Shown here: positions 19,525 to 29,460 of the stretch, piece after piece | Layout: the number at the start of each line of letters is the position of its first letter | Position numbering within the stretch: the stretch's first letter is position 1 | Origin: Winogradskyella sp. | Lineage (GTDB): Bacteria; Bacteroidota; Bacteroidia; Flavobacteriales; Flavobacteriaceae | NCBI GenBank assembly: GCA_002722255.1 | Contig: PBLD01000002.1 | Location: 68,011 to 132,010, forward strand | Length of the DNA: 64,000 nucleotides | Direction: 5' to 3' | Made by a program: the position numbers and the translations under genes | The notes under the pieces: generated by a model | Told to the model about the DNA's origin: nothing | What the model saw: the letters and a program-made list of their open reading frames with translations, nothing else | Databases searched by the model: none

Positions 19525-21396
19525 ATGAAAACGCTATTAACTTCAATCAATAAGGTAATGATGTTTGTGCTCTTAATGAGTGCAACATCGTTGTTTGCTC
19601 AAGAAACACCAGATTTTAGCTATGATTTAGGAGCTAAAATTAACGATATGACTATTACCCAGAGCGGAACTGTAGTCGTAGCCACAAATGATGGTTTGGT
19701 AGGAATAAAGCCAGGTTCTAATAACCTGTTATTCAATTTTACAGATTACGGAAAAGTGAAACCTGAAGAATTAAATTATATACCACTTTCTCCGTATGTA
19801 ATGGTTGGCCAAACAGGATTTGCAAATTTATCTTCAAAGAAGGCTGTAATTGACCATGTGTCAGGAAAAATTTTGTTCACTACAGAATCAAAAGGATGGA
19901 AAAATGTATTTACATGCGATGTTATCATGCCACAAAACAAATTAGTAGTAAGTGGTTTTCAAAAAGTCGGTGATATGAAAGATAAGAATACTCCAAAAGT
20001 AGCCGTCTATGATTTAGGAACAGGTGAAGAGGATTACTCGTTTTTCTTATTAACACCAGGTAAGGTAAGTATGAAATACTACGCAGTTACAGGAAAACCT
20101 TTGTTGTTAAAAGATAAGTTGCTAATTCCAACAAGTCAAGGTATTGTAGCTAAGTCCCAAACAGGGGAAACACTTTGGGAAAATAAGATAAAGAATGTCA
20201 ATTGGATGACAAGTAATGATACAGAGAATGATATTTATGCTTTTGCAGCAACAGCAAACGGTAAAAATACCAGAATTTATAAGTTGAATGCTAATGGAGC
20301 AGAGGCTTGGGAAGATGAAAGAAAAGTGAAAGGATCTGTAGCTAATTTTCAAATATTACCACAAGGTTTGGCTGTAGTAAGTAATGTTGTTGGCGGAAGC
20401 GGTGCTTTAGCAGCCAAGTCTGAGTCTAAAATAACAATGTTTAATGCTTCTAATGGTGAAGATCTTTGGGAGAAGGCACCAAAAACTAAAGGATACGTTC
20501 AGCATTTTTATATTATGGAAGATGGTATTTTATTCGGAATACATTCTGGTGGAATAAATAAGATTTCTTTTGATGGTCAGTCGTTATTTAAAAAGCCATT
20601 AAAAACAGGTGAAAATATTTTAACCATGGCAGAAACACCTCAAGGCTTAATTTATATCACTTCAGAGGATGCAAATATTGTTAATTTAGAAACAGGTGAG
20701 CAAGTTTGGGATAAACCATTAAAGTTTAAACGAGCAAATAATGTAAGCTCCACGTTTGATGAGAAGAACAATAGGTATCTAATTGCAGCCGATGAGAAAC
20801 TGTATAGTATAGATGCTACTTCCGGTGATTCTCAACTATTAGCAGAAGCAAGTTTTGAAGGTAAAGAGGACCCTAATCATGTAGAGATTAGAGATAATGG
20901 TATTTTGTTGACTTCAGATCAAAATATGATGCTGTTAGATTGGGATGCAAAAACCAATTGGCATGAGTACCATAGAGCACCAGGAAAAAGTGCCTTTGGA
21001 GCTGTATTAGCAGGCGTTACCGCAGTGGCTTCAACAGCTATAGCTGCATCAGCGGCTTACAGAGCTGGTGCTAATAAAAATGCTTTAGGCAAATATAATA
21101 GCTATGGTGCAGAAATGAAGCGTACACAAGATATGTTTGCTGCTATTGGTACAGCATCTTTTAACGAATTGGCAAAACGTTTTAAGGCAACATCTGCTAC
21201 CCAAAATTCTCAATTTATACTTACAAAGCTCGATAGTGGAGTGGGTTTAGTAAAGCTAAATAAAGATACAGGTGCAGTTGAAAAAGAAATTTTGCTAAAA
21301 GACAAAAAACCAGAATATAAAGTAGATGAATTTGGAGGGTATTTATACTACAAGTTAAACGACAAGACTATCTATGCTTATGATCTTAAAAAATAA
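19525..21396 (+). CDS. PQQ-type beta-propeller protein, secreted
   Basis: 623 residues from ATG 19525; a TTG two codons earlier is in frame but less likely. A signal peptide ends S-L-F-A-Q. The body contains repeated W-E-N-K / L-W-E-K / V-W-D-K-P-type blades of a PQQ-like propeller through about residue 480. A small, Ala-rich hydrophobic stretch near residues 493-513 may be a membrane hairpin. No PQQ-binding or enzyme motif was seen, so a structural or assembly role is more likely than dehydrogenase activity. A strong terminator follows at 21421. Confidence 0.8.
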   Translation: MKTLLTSINKVMMFVLLMSATSLFAQETPDFSYDLGAKINDMTITQSGTVVVATNDGLVGIKPGSNNLLFNFTDYGKVKPEELNYIPLSPYVMVGQTGFANLSSKKAVIDHVSGKILFTTESKGWKNVFTCDVIMPQNKLVVSGFQKVGDMKDKNTPKVAVYDLGTGEEDYSFFLLTPGKVSMKYYAVTGKPLLLKDKLLIPTSQGIVAKSQTGETLWENKIKNVNWMTSNDTENDIYAFAATANGKNTRIYKLNANGAEAWEDERKVKGSVANFQILPQGLAVVSNVVGGSGALAAKSESKITMFNASNGEDLWEKAPKTKGYVQHFYIMEDGILFGIHSGGINKISFDGQSLFKKPLKTGENILTMAETPQGLIYITSEDANIVNLETGEQVWDKPLKFKRANNVSSTFDEKNNRYLIAADEKLYSIDATSGDSQLLAEASFEGKEDPNHVEIRDNGILLTSDQNMMLLDWDAKTNWHEYHRAPGKSAFGAVLAGVTAVASTAIAASAAYRAGANKNALGKYNSYGAEMKRTQDMFAAIGTASFNELAKRFKATSATQNSQFILTKLDSGVGLVKLNKDTGAVEKEILLKDKKPEYKVDEFGGYLYYKLNDKTIYAYDLKK

Positions 21397-21420
21397 ATCT
21401 TGTTGTTGAGATTTGTTTTT

Positions 21421-21454
21421 GATTAAGCGTAACCAACTGTAGTTACGCTTAATC
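21421..21454 (+). terminator. Intrinsic terminator after the propeller gene
   Basis: A perfect 13-bp stem (21421-21433 with 21442-21454) and an 8-nt loop, preceded by a T-rich stretch and followed by TTCTTA. It ends the operon of the lipoprotein and propeller genes, 24 bp after the stop. The weak T-run after the stem means efficiency could be modest. Confidence 0.75.
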
Positions 21455-21603
21455 TTCTTAAATTGTACCTTAATCGAATAAAAGTTAGCTTACAGTTAAA
21501 AAATTTTATATTGATAATGCTATTAATCAATTTTCTCAAAAAAGCATCAGTTATACTATTTACAGCAAGTAGCATATCTCTGATGCTTTTTTCTTTAAAT
21601 GGT

Positions 21604-23544
21604 ATGAAGAAAAACCTACTCATCTCTTTGAGTATTTTAATGGGCATATCTGCTTATTCTCAAAATCTAGATAGTTTACTTACAGTTGCACGCAGTACAA
21701 AAAATGATTCTGTAAAAATCAGAATGTATAATAAAATTGCCTTTGGTTACATATTTAATGATACAGATAAGGCACTTAAAGTACTTAAAGAAGGAAAAGA
21801 ATCTGCCAAGGCTGCAGGTTTTAATTTCGGTCTAACAGAGTTAGTAAATACTCATGGTATATATATGGATGTTACTGGTAAATCGGACTCTGCAGCTTAT
21901 TATTTTGAAAAGGCACTAATGATGAGTAGAGATTTTGGGTTTAAAAACATTGAATCCATGTGTATCAATAACCTTGGGATGTTTAATTGGAATCGCGGAA
22001 ATTATAATGAAGCATTAGATTATTTTTTTCAATCTTTAAAAATGGATGAAGCTCAACAAAGTGAAAAATCCACGTCCACATCATTGAATAATATTGGACT
22101 TATTTACCAAGAAATGAATCTTAATGAGAAAGCTCTTGAATATCATAAAAAAGCATTAAAAGTCAGAGAAAAGTATAAACTTGAAAATGAGCAAATAGCA
22201 TCACATAACAACATTGGTATAAACTTAAAGGATTTAGGTAGAATAGATGAAGCGATATTGTCTTATAAAAAAGGATTAGCGTTGGCCAAAAAACTCGATA
22301 ACCGAATAGAGTACTATAAGATTTTAGATAATCTGGCTAATGCATACTACGATAAAGGGAATAAAGATTTAGCATTAGAAACATATTTAGAAGCCTTAAA
22401 AAAGAAAGAAAATTATAATGGTGATGAGCGTGGAATGCTTTCTACGTACAATAATATAGCAACACTTTATAACGAAAAAAGTTTACCAAAAATAGCCAAA
22501 CATTACGCAGAAGAAGGTTTTAATTTGGTAAAGAAATATCCAGAAATAGAATTGGTTTCCGCAGATTTGTACTTAACACTCGCAGAAAGCAATTACATGC
22601 TTGGAAACTACGACCAAGCCAGACAGCAAAAGCGAACTTATATAAAATTAAAAGACTCAATATTCTCAGAAAAAAATGCCCAAAAAATAGCAGATTTAGA
22701 AGTAAAATATGAAACTGAAAAAAAGGAAAAAGAGATTCTTATACAACGTGCAGAATTAGCAGAGCAAGATTTGGTCATTCAGAAGCGAAACTATCAATTA
22801 TACGGATTAGCCTTGTTAACATTAATACTGGGCTTAGTAGGTTTCCTGTTCTACAACCAACAGAAGCTAAAAAATCATCAGCTACAAAAGGAAAATGAGC
22901 TTAAAGACGCTTTAATAAAAATTGAAACCCAAAATAAGCTACAAGAGCAACGCTTAAGAATTAGTAGAGATTTACACGATAATATAGGTGCACAATTAAC
23001 TTTTATTATTTCGTCTATAGATAATCTAAAATATGGTTTTGACATTAAAGATGAAAATCTAACTCATAAACTTGAGACGATAAGCGATTTTACATCAGGC
23101 ACTATTTATGAATTAAGAGATACCATCTGGGCAATGAATAAAAGTGAAATTACTTTTGAAGACCTTCAAACCAGAATTTCAAACTATATTGACAAGGCAC
23201 ATTTGTATGATGCTAATATTCAGTTTTCATTCAACGTAGATAGCAGTGTAGATACAAGTAAAACTTTCACTTCCGTTGAGGGTATGAATATTCATCGTGT
23301 TATACAAGAAGCCATACACAATAGCTTAAAATATGCTGAAGCGTCTCAGATAAAAGTTGAAGTATATAAAGAAGTTTCTAATTTGGTATTTAAAATTTAT
23401 GATAATGGAAAAGGCTTTGATTTAGCCTCTGTGAAAAGAGGTAATGGCCTCACCAATATGGAAAAACGAATTGCAAATATTGGTGGAGAAATTAAAATCA
23501 ACACAAAAGAAAATCAAGGAACCCAAATAATTGTTATCGTATAA
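21604..23544 (+). CDS. TPR-repeat membrane sensor histidine kinase (LytS/NarX-like HisKA_3)
   Basis: 646 residues from ATG 21604 (M-K-K-N-L-L-I-S-L-S-I-L-M-G), which gives a proper signal sequence; the reading frame is open 141 nt upstream, but that portion overlaps the preceding hairpin. Periplasmic part: about eight TPR-like repeats (N-N-I-G-x-x-Y motifs). A coiled coil leads to one membrane helix (about 398-418), then HisKA_3 with the phospho-accepting His458 in R-D-L-H-D-N-I-G-A-Q-L and a HATPase_c domain (N box near 564-578, D-N-G-K-G-F near 604). It likely phosphorylates the NarL-type regulator at 25523. The stimulus is unknown. Confidence 0.93.
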   Translation: MKKNLLISLSILMGISAYSQNLDSLLTVARSTKNDSVKIRMYNKIAFGYIFNDTDKALKVLKEGKESAKAAGFNFGLTELVNTHGIYMDVTGKSDSAAYYFEKALMMSRDFGFKNIESMCINNLGMFNWNRGNYNEALDYFFQSLKMDEAQQSEKSTSTSLNNIGLIYQEMNLNEKALEYHKKALKVREKYKLENEQIASHNNIGINLKDLGRIDEAILSYKKGLALAKKLDNRIEYYKILDNLANAYYDKGNKDLALETYLEALKKKENYNGDERGMLSTYNNIATLYNEKSLPKIAKHYAEEGFNLVKKYPEIELVSADLYLTLAESNYMLGNYDQARQQKRTYIKLKDSIFSEKNAQKIADLEVKYETEKKEKEILIQRAELAEQDLVIQKRNYQLYGLALLTLILGLVGFLFYNQQKLKNHQLQKENELKDALIKIETQNKLQEQRLRISRDLHDNIGAQLTFIISSIDNLKYGFDIKDENLTHKLETISDFTSGTIYELRDTIWAMNKSEITFEDLQTRISNYIDKAHLYDANIQFSFNVDSSVDTSKTFTSVEGMNIHRVIQEAIHNSLKYAEASQIKVEVYKEVSNLVFKIYDNGKGFDLASVKRGNGLTNMEKRIANIGGEIKINTKENQGTQIIVIV

Positions 23545-23582
23545 AAGCTAAAACAAATATTTTGTTAACCAACTAAAATTTT

Positions 23583-25455
23583 ATGAGAGTACTTATTTGT
23601 TTTCTTCTATTTAATATGTTGTGCTATGGCCAAAATGAAGAAAACCCACAAAAGCTTAATGATTCAGCAATAAGCATTTATAAGAACAATCCTAAAAAGG
23701 CAATTTCAATTTTAGAAAAGTCTAAGACAATAGCTAAAGCACAGAATAAAATATTTGAAGAAGCTAGAGCTATTAATGGTTTAGGTTTAGTGTATCGAGA
23801 TTTGGGTGATTTTAATAAGGCTGTTGAGCTGTCTAGCCAAGCTATAGAGATGTCTTCAGATTCACTTTTGGTGGCAAGTGCCTCTAATAATATTGGAGTA
23901 TGTAAAAGACAACTCGGCGAATATGAAGAAGCACTAAACCAATATTTAAAAGCACTCAATATATATGATGCTCTAAATGAAAAATCAAAAGAGGCTACTG
24001 TAACTAATAATATTGGTATGGTGTACAGCTATTTAGGAGCTAATGATAAAGCCATAGAATATCACCTAAAAGCCAAGGATGTTTTTGAAGAGTTAAATAA
24101 TAAAAAAGGAATTTCAGAAGTATATAATAATATAGCCATTATTTATGCCAATGATGGAGATTTGCAAAAAGCACTCGACTATTTTAAATATTCATTAGAA
24201 ATTGAAAGGGAATTAGATGACAAAAAAGGTATTGCCGAGTCTGTAAATAATGTTGGTGCGGTCTTCTACTATTTGCAAGAAATAGATTCAGCTCTGGTCT
24301 ATTTTAAAAAATCAGCTTTTTTAGAAAAGCAGATAGGTAACTATGCAGGTGTAGGGGCGAGTTATAATAATATGGCTCAGGTTTTAATGGAATTTGACAG
24401 AGCAAGAGAAGCAAAAAAAATATATTGATAGTGCCTATTATTATGCAACAACGTATAATGTAGCAGTGGATGTAGAAATGGCTCTGCAAAATTATTCTCA
24501 ATATTATGAAGTTACTAACGATAAGGATAAAGCGTTGTCGTATTATAAAGAGTTTTCAAGGGTAAGAGATAGCGTTCTTAATATAGAAACCACAAGTAAG
24601 ATAGCAGAGCTCGAAATAGAGTTTCAAACCGAAAAAAAATAAAAAGAAATCCTATCACAGCGTGCAGATCTTGCAGAAAAAGAATTAGACCTTAGTAAAA
24701 AGAATATTTACATCTTAGGTTTGGGCGCACTAGCTGTTGTTTTAGGACTTCTAGGGTATTTGTTTTACAACCAGCAAAAGCTAAAAAACCGTCAACTTCA
24801 AAAAGAAAATCAACTCAAAGATGCTTTAATAAAGATTGAAACTCAAAGTAAGCTTCAAGAACAACGTCTTAGGATTAGTAGAGATCTGCATGATAATATA
24901 GGAGCGCAGCTCACCTTTATTATTTCGTCATTAGACAACTTAAAGTATGGTTTTAAGATACCCGAAAAATTGGGCAATAAAATAAAAGGAATCAGCGAGT
25001 TTACAACAACAACTATTCATGAGTTAAGAGATACGATTTGGGCCATGAATAAGGATAAAATCACATTTGAAGATTTACAAATACGTATTTCAAACTTTAT
25101 AGATCAGGCAAATCTTGCAGCCCAAAACATAAAGTTTAATTTTAATGTATATGAGTCTGTAGATAATGAAATGGCTTTTACTTCTGTAAAGGGAATGAAT
25201 ATTTATAGAATAATACAAGAAGCTATAAATAATGCGGTAAAATACGCAGAAGCATCAGCAATACATGTTGATATTTCTAAGCATGAAGATAGGATGATTA
25301 TACGTATAAAAGATGACGGAAAAGGATTTAATGAGGCTACCATAAATCGTGGTAACGGACTTAATAATATGCGTAAACGTTCAGAAGATATAAAAGGGCA
25401 GCTAACAATTCATTCAGAGATTGATAAAGGTACAGTGGTAGAAGTGATTATATAA
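23583..25455 (+). pseudogene. Second TPR sensor histidine kinase, broken by a frameshift and a stop
   Basis: A paralogue of the kinase at 21604. The N-terminal signal and TPR repeats read from 23583 to 24428, where the frame ends after the run of eight A at 24413-24420; removing one A restores the paralogue-like reading A-K-K-Y-I-D-S-A-Y-Y-Y. The frame then continues until TAA at 24640-24642, in the place where the intact copy has Glu (E-K-K-E-K-E-I-L). After that it reads through the membrane helix, R-D-L-H-D-N-I-G-A-Q-L and the ATPase domain to 25455. Two separate lesions and no compensating start make a functional kinase doubtful; a sequencing error could explain the first lesion but less easily the second. 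Confidence 0.85.
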
Positions 25456-25522
25456 ATACGATAAAATACGTATAGCATAAAATAATTATATTGAGGATAT
25501 TTATAATCTAATAAACCAACAA

Positions 25523-26167
25523 ATGATAACAAGAATAGCCATAGTAGATGATAATACTTTTCTTATAAAAACGGTAGAAGAAAAGCTTTCTTTTTTTGAA
25601 GATTTAGAAGTAAGATTTACAGCTATGAACGGCAAAGATGTTCTTGAAAAATTAGAAGCAAACAATGGTATAGATTTAATTTTAATGGATATAGAAATGC
25701 CTGTAATGAACGGTATTGAAGCCACAGAATTGGTAAAGCAAAAGTATCCACAGATTAAGATTATAATGCTTACTGTTTTTGATAATGACGAAAATATATT
25801 TAACGCCATAAAAGCTGGCGCAGATGGTTACTTACTTAAGGAAATAAATGCAGGAGACTTACATTCTGGTATTATAGAAACACTTAATGGTGGTGCAGCT
25901 ATGAATCCTTCAATAGCATTAAAAACATTAAAGCTACTAAGAAATCCTTTTGTTGAAGAGAAGGAAAAAGAGGAAATAAAATTAACCAGTAGAGAGGTTG
26001 ATGTCTTAGAACAATTAAGCAAAGGTTTAAGTTATAATGCAGTTGCAGAAAATTTAATTCTTTCTACCGGAACAATTAGAAAGCATATTGAAAATATTTA
26101 TCGCAAACTACAAGTTCATAATAAGTTAGAGGCTGTACAAAAAGCTAAACGCAATAATATTATTTAA
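25523..26167 (+). CDS. NarL/FixJ-type response regulator
   Basis: 214 residues. The receiver domain has the acidic pair D9/D10, phospho-acceptor Asp56 in L-M-D-I-E-M-P, and Lys in L-L-K-E-I. The LuxR-type helix-turn-helix is at about residues 153-212 (L-T-S-R-E-V-D-V-L-E ... S-T-G-T-I-R-K-H-I-E-N-I-Y-R-K-L). It lies 67 bp after the broken kinase and is the only regulator here, so it is the likely partner of the intact kinase at 21604. Its target genes are unknown; the propeller and lipoprotein operon just upstream is one candidate. Confidence 0.95.
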   Translation: MITRIAIVDDNTFLIKTVEEKLSFFEDLEVRFTAMNGKDVLEKLEANNGIDLILMDIEMPVMNGIEATELVKQKYPQIKIIMLTVFDNDENIFNAIKAGADGYLLKEINAGDLHSGIIETLNGGAAMNPSIALKTLKLLRNPFVEEKEKEEIKLTSREVDVLEQLSKGLSYNAVAENLILSTGTIRKHIENIYRKLQVHNKLEAVQKAKRNNII

Positions 26168-26180
26168 CAACAAATCATTA

Positions 26181-26217
26181 TTGTCATCCTGAACTTGTTT
26201 CAGTATTTCATGACAAG
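26181..26217. repeat. Palindromic repeat copy 1 (CTGAACTTG family), intergenic
   Basis: The familiar core TGTCATCCTGAACTTGTTTCAG starts at 26182, but the right arm reads CAGTATTTC, so the inner hairpin is decayed. Outer arms TTGTCAT (26181-26187) and ATGACAA (26210-26216) still pair. It lies in the gap between the response regulator and coaD stops, where it could act as a shared terminator. Confidence 0.75.
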
Positions 26218-26231
26218 ACAAGTTTAAATTT

Positions 26232-26690
26232 TTAAGATTTTACTCTCACGCTTTCAGGTACTAAAACAGTGTAATCTCCATTATTTCTTATTACATCACG
26301 CACAATAGAAGATGAGATGTAAGATGTTCTCGAGGCTGTAAGTAGAAATACAGTTTCAATTTTTGAAAGTTTTCTGTTAGTGTGTGCTATAGCTTTTTCA
26401 AACTCAAAGTCAGCAGGATTACGTAAACCTCTTAAAATAAATTCTGCATCAATTTCTTTGCAAAAATCTATAGTCAACCCTTCATAGGTAACCACCTTTA
26501 CTTTAGGCTCATTCTTAAAGGCTTCTTCAATAAAATGTTTACGTTCTTCTAGAGAGAACATATATTTTTTTTCAGAATTTACACCAATGGCAACAATAAC
26601 TTCATCAAAGAGTTTTACTCCACGTTTTATAATATCGTAATGTCCATTAGTAATAGGATCAAAGGATCCAGGGAATAGTGCGCGTCTCAT
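26232..26690 (-). CDS. coaD: Pantetheine-phosphate adenylyltransferase
   Basis: 152 residues, typical length. The nucleotidyltransferase motif P-G-S-F-D-P-I-T-N-G-H is at residues 7-17, R-G-L-R-N-P-A-D-F-E-F-E near 88-99, and the C-terminal I-S-S-S-I-V-R-D-V block binds ATP. It makes dephospho-CoA from 4'-phosphopantetheine and ATP, the penultimate step of coenzyme A synthesis. It follows ddl by 35 bp on the same strand and may be cotranscribed. Confidence 0.97.
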   Translation of the reverse strand: MRRALFPGSFDPITNGHYDIIKRGVKLFDEVIVAIGVNSEKKYMFSLEERKHFIEEAFKNEPKVKVVTYEGLTIDFCKEIDAEFILRGLRNPADFEFEKAIAHTNRKLSKIETVFLLTASRTSYISSSIVRDVIRNNGDYTVLVPESVRVKS

Positions 26691-26725
26691 TTGTGTAAAC
26701 TTCTTTATGACCTCAAAGATAACTA

Positions 26726-27703
26726 TTAATTCTTCATTGCTTCTTCAATGGCATTACTAAACAGATCTTTTAAACTAATACCAGCTTTTGCAGCTTGCTG
26801 AGGTAAAATACTTTCTTTGGTTAATCCAGGTACAGTATTTACTTCGAGAAGATGAGGTTCATCATTTTTAAAAATAAATTCACTGCGAGAAAAACCTGTC
26901 ATACCTAGAACCTCGTAAATTTTCTTGGCGATAGTTTCAACTTTGGTTTTATAATCCTCAGATATTCTTGCTGGAGTAATCTCTTGAGATTTGCCTTCGT
27001 ATTTTGCTTGGTAATCAAAGAAGTCATTTTCAGATACAATCTCTGTAATTGGTAATACAGTAGTATTTCCTTTATAAGAAATCACACCAACCGAAACTTC
27101 AGTGCCGTCTAAAAACTGTTCTATAATTATTTCGTCATCTTCTTTAAAAGAGGTTTCGATAGCCGTTTTTAAATCTTCTTTTTTATACACTTTAGAAATT
27201 CCAAAACTACTACCTGCTTTATTAGCTTTTACAAAACAAGGCAGACCAACTTTTTTAACAATGTCCTCTTCATTAATAACATCTCCAAGGTTTACATAGT
27301 AACTCTCAGCAGTTTTAATACCGAAAGGTTTTAAGGTCGCTAGCAGGTCACGTTTATTAAACGTTAATGCTGCTTGATACATGCTACAGCTAGTTTGAGG
27401 GATATTTAAGAGTTTAAAATAGGCTTGCATAAAACCGTCTTCACCTGGTGAACCATGAATAGCATTAAATACACAGTCAAATGTTATTTTTTCAGAATTA
27501 AGTGTAATTGAAAAATCATTTTTATCTACAGGAAATTCATCATTATTTTCATTTACATAAACCCATTTCTCCTTAAAAATATGGATAGCATAAGGTGTAT
27601 ATAGATTGCGATCTAATGTTTCAAAAACAACATTGCCACTCTTTAACGAAATTTTATATTCGCTAGAGTAGCCTCCCATAATTATGGCGATATTTTTCTT
27701 CAT
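26726..27703 (-). CDS. ddl: D-alanine--D-alanine ligase
   Basis: 325 residues. The N-terminal G-G-Y-S-S-E-Y-K-I-S-L motif (residues 10-20), H-G-S-P-G-E-D-G region, ATP-grasp domain (K-A-N-K-A-G-S-S-F-G-I-S) and C-terminal L-L-E-V-N-T-V-P-G-L-T are all present. It joins two D-Ala residues for the peptidoglycan stem. It is divergent from the PASTA gene at 27856, with a shared 152-bp promoter region. Confidence 0.97.
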   Translation of the reverse strand: MKKNIAIIMGGYSSEYKISLKSGNVVFETLDRNLYTPYAIHIFKEKWVYVNENNDEFPVDKNDFSITLNSEKITFDCVFNAIHGSPGEDGFMQAYFKLLNIPQTSCSMYQAALTFNKRDLLATLKPFGIKTAESYYVNLGDVINEEDIVKKVGLPCFVKANKAGSSFGISKVYKKEDLKTAIETSFKEDDEIIIEQFLDGTEVSVGVISYKGNTTVLPITEIVSENDFFDYQAKYEGKSQEITPARISEDYKTKVETIAKKIYEVLGMTGFSRSEFIFKNDEPHLLEVNTVPGLTKESILPQQAAKAGISLKDLFSNAIEEAMKN

Positions 27704-27855
27704 TTTTAAAGCCTAAAAACTAGGTGATATAAGTTGAACAAGTTGTAATGTAAAAGTATCATTTATTTTCAATAATCTAAATGAAACGTAGCATACGTAT
27801 ATTAATTTTTTAACGTTAGATTATTTATTTAGATTTGTCAACAAGTTAGCAGCCT

Positions 27856-28407
27856 ATGAGTATAGTAAAGTTTTTAACCAGTAAAGTGTTTTTTAAGCAA
27901 TTAGCATTGGCCATTGTTGCTATTGTTGTTTTAAGTTTCTTAATTCTAAAATGGTTAAACATTACAACTAATCATGGAGAGTTTGTAACCGTTCCAGACT
28001 TAAAAGGTAAATCCCTAGAAACTGTAGAGATAGAGCTCAACGATAACGACTTAAGAATGGAGATTCAGGATTCTGCAAACTATAATCCTAATTACCCAAA
28101 ATATTCAGTTATAGAACAAAACCCAATTGCAGGTGCTCAGGTAAAGGAAAACAGAAAAATTTATTTAATACTTAACCCTTCAGGTTACCGCAAAGTTGAA
28201 GTACCAAATGTCTTAAAGCGTACTTTTAGGCAAGCTAAACCACAATTGGAAGCCTTAGAATTTAAAATTGGCGAAATTACTTATATAGATAACATTGGTA
28301 AAGACGTTGTATTAGGGCTAAAACACAAAGGCAAAACTCTTGAGCCTGGAACAATGTTACCGCTAACATCTAAGATAGATGTAGTTTTAGGAAACGGAAA
28401 TCGTTAA
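27856..28407 (+). CDS. PASTA-domain membrane protein
   Basis: 183 residues. One membrane helix (about 14-34) is followed by two PASTA-like repeats (V-P-D-L-K-G-K-S-L-E-T-V near 42 and V-P-N-V-L-K-R-T-F-R-Q-A near 116), so the bulk is periplasmic. There is no kinase domain, unlike Ser/Thr kinases of Gram-positives. Because ddl is divergent and PASTA domains can bind peptidoglycan or beta-lactams, a cell-wall role is plausible but not shown. A TAGATTTG box at 27830-27837 is a likely -7 element, 18 nt before the ATG. The pseudouridine synthase follows by 5 bp. Confidence 0.88.
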   Translation: MSIVKFLTSKVFFKQLALAIVAIVVLSFLILKWLNITTNHGEFVTVPDLKGKSLETVEIELNDNDLRMEIQDSANYNPNYPKYSVIEQNPIAGAQVKENRKIYLILNPSGYRKVEVPNVLKRTFRQAKPQLEALEFKIGEITYIDNIGKDVVLGLKHKGKTLEPGTMLPLTSKIDVVLGNGNR

Positions 28408-28412
28408 TTAGT

Positions 28413-29447
28413 ATGGCAGATATTGTAGATATGTCTGAGGAGGAAGATGAACTTTATGAGCATTACGCTTTTAAGGTAGAGAAAGGACAGCAACCCCTTC
28501 GTATTGATAAATACTTAATGAATTTTGTTGAAAATGCCACGCGAAACAAAATTCAACAAGCAGCAAAAGAGGGTTCTATTTTTGTGAACGGCACTCCTGT
28601 AAAATCTAATTACAAGGTAAAACCCAACGATCATATTACTGTAAAATTTGAGCATCCACCACATGAGTATTTGTTGGTTGCAGAAGATATTCCAATAGAT
28701 ATTGTTTACGAAGATGATGATTTACTTGTAGTAAACAAACCAGCTGGTATGGTGGTGCATCCTGGTCATGGTAACTATTCTGGGACTTTAATCAATGGAT
28801 TAATCTATCATTTTGAAAATTTGCCAAACAACTCTAGTAATCGACCTGGTTTGGTACATCGTATAGATAAAGATACAAGCGGACTTTTAGTTGTTGCTAA
28901 AACCGAACAAGCTATGGCACATTTATCTAACCAGTTTGCTGAAAAAACCAGTGAACGCGAGTATGTGGCTATAGTTTGGGGAAATATTGAAGAAGAAGGA
29001 GGAACTGTTGAAGGTAACATAGGTCGCCATCCTAAAAACCGACTACAAAATACCGTTTACGAAGGAGATGAAGCTTATAAAGGAAAACCAGCAGTAACGC
29101 ATTACAAAGTTTTAGAACGCTTAGGCTATGTAACTTTAGTAAGCTGTAAGCTCGAAACAGGTCGTACACACCAAATCCGTGTGCATATGAAGCACATTGG
29201 CCATACGCTTTTTAATGACGAGCGTTATGGTGGAGAAAAAATCTTAAAGGGTACAAGCTTTACCAAGTATAAGCAGTTTGTAGAAAACGCATTTAAGGTG
29301 TTACCAAGACAAGCGCTACATGCTAAAACTTTAGGATTTGAGCATCCTACAACAGGAGAATGGTTGAGCTTTTCAACTGAAATCCCTGAAGATATGCAGC
29401 AATGTATAGAAAAATGGAGAGGCTACGCCAAGCATCAAAGTCAGTAG
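28413..29447 (+). CDS. RluA-family 23S rRNA pseudouridine synthase
   Basis: 344 residues. An S4 RNA-binding domain (about 28-80) is followed by the catalytic domain with H-R-I-D-K-D-T-S-G at residues 149-157; Asp152 is the expected nucleophile. The S4 plus RluA architecture and length fit RluD (23S rRNA positions 1911/1915/1917), but RluC cannot be excluded without alignment. It starts 5 bp after the PASTA gene, so the two should be one transcript. Confidence 0.94.
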   Translation: MADIVDMSEEEDELYEHYAFKVEKGQQPLRIDKYLMNFVENATRNKIQQAAKEGSIFVNGTPVKSNYKVKPNDHITVKFEHPPHEYLLVAEDIPIDIVYEDDDLLVVNKPAGMVVHPGHGNYSGTLINGLIYHFENLPNNSSNRPGLVHRIDKDTSGLLVVAKTEQAMAHLSNQFAEKTSEREYVAIVWGNIEEEGGTVEGNIGRHPKNRLQNTVYEGDEAYKGKPAVTHYKVLERLGYVTLVSCKLETGRTHQIRVHMKHIGHTLFNDERYGGEKILKGTSFTKYKQFVENAFKVLPRQALHAKTLGFEHPTTGEWLSFSTEIPEDMQQCIEKWRGYAKHQSQ

Positions 29448-29460
29448 GAACCTAGTTTTT

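Noticed and set aside
24413..24642. Programmed frameshift at the A8 run producing a full kinase
   Set aside because: A shift at the first run restores the frame, but the TAA at 24640 would still stop translation; a second recoding event would be needed. A pseudogene is simpler.
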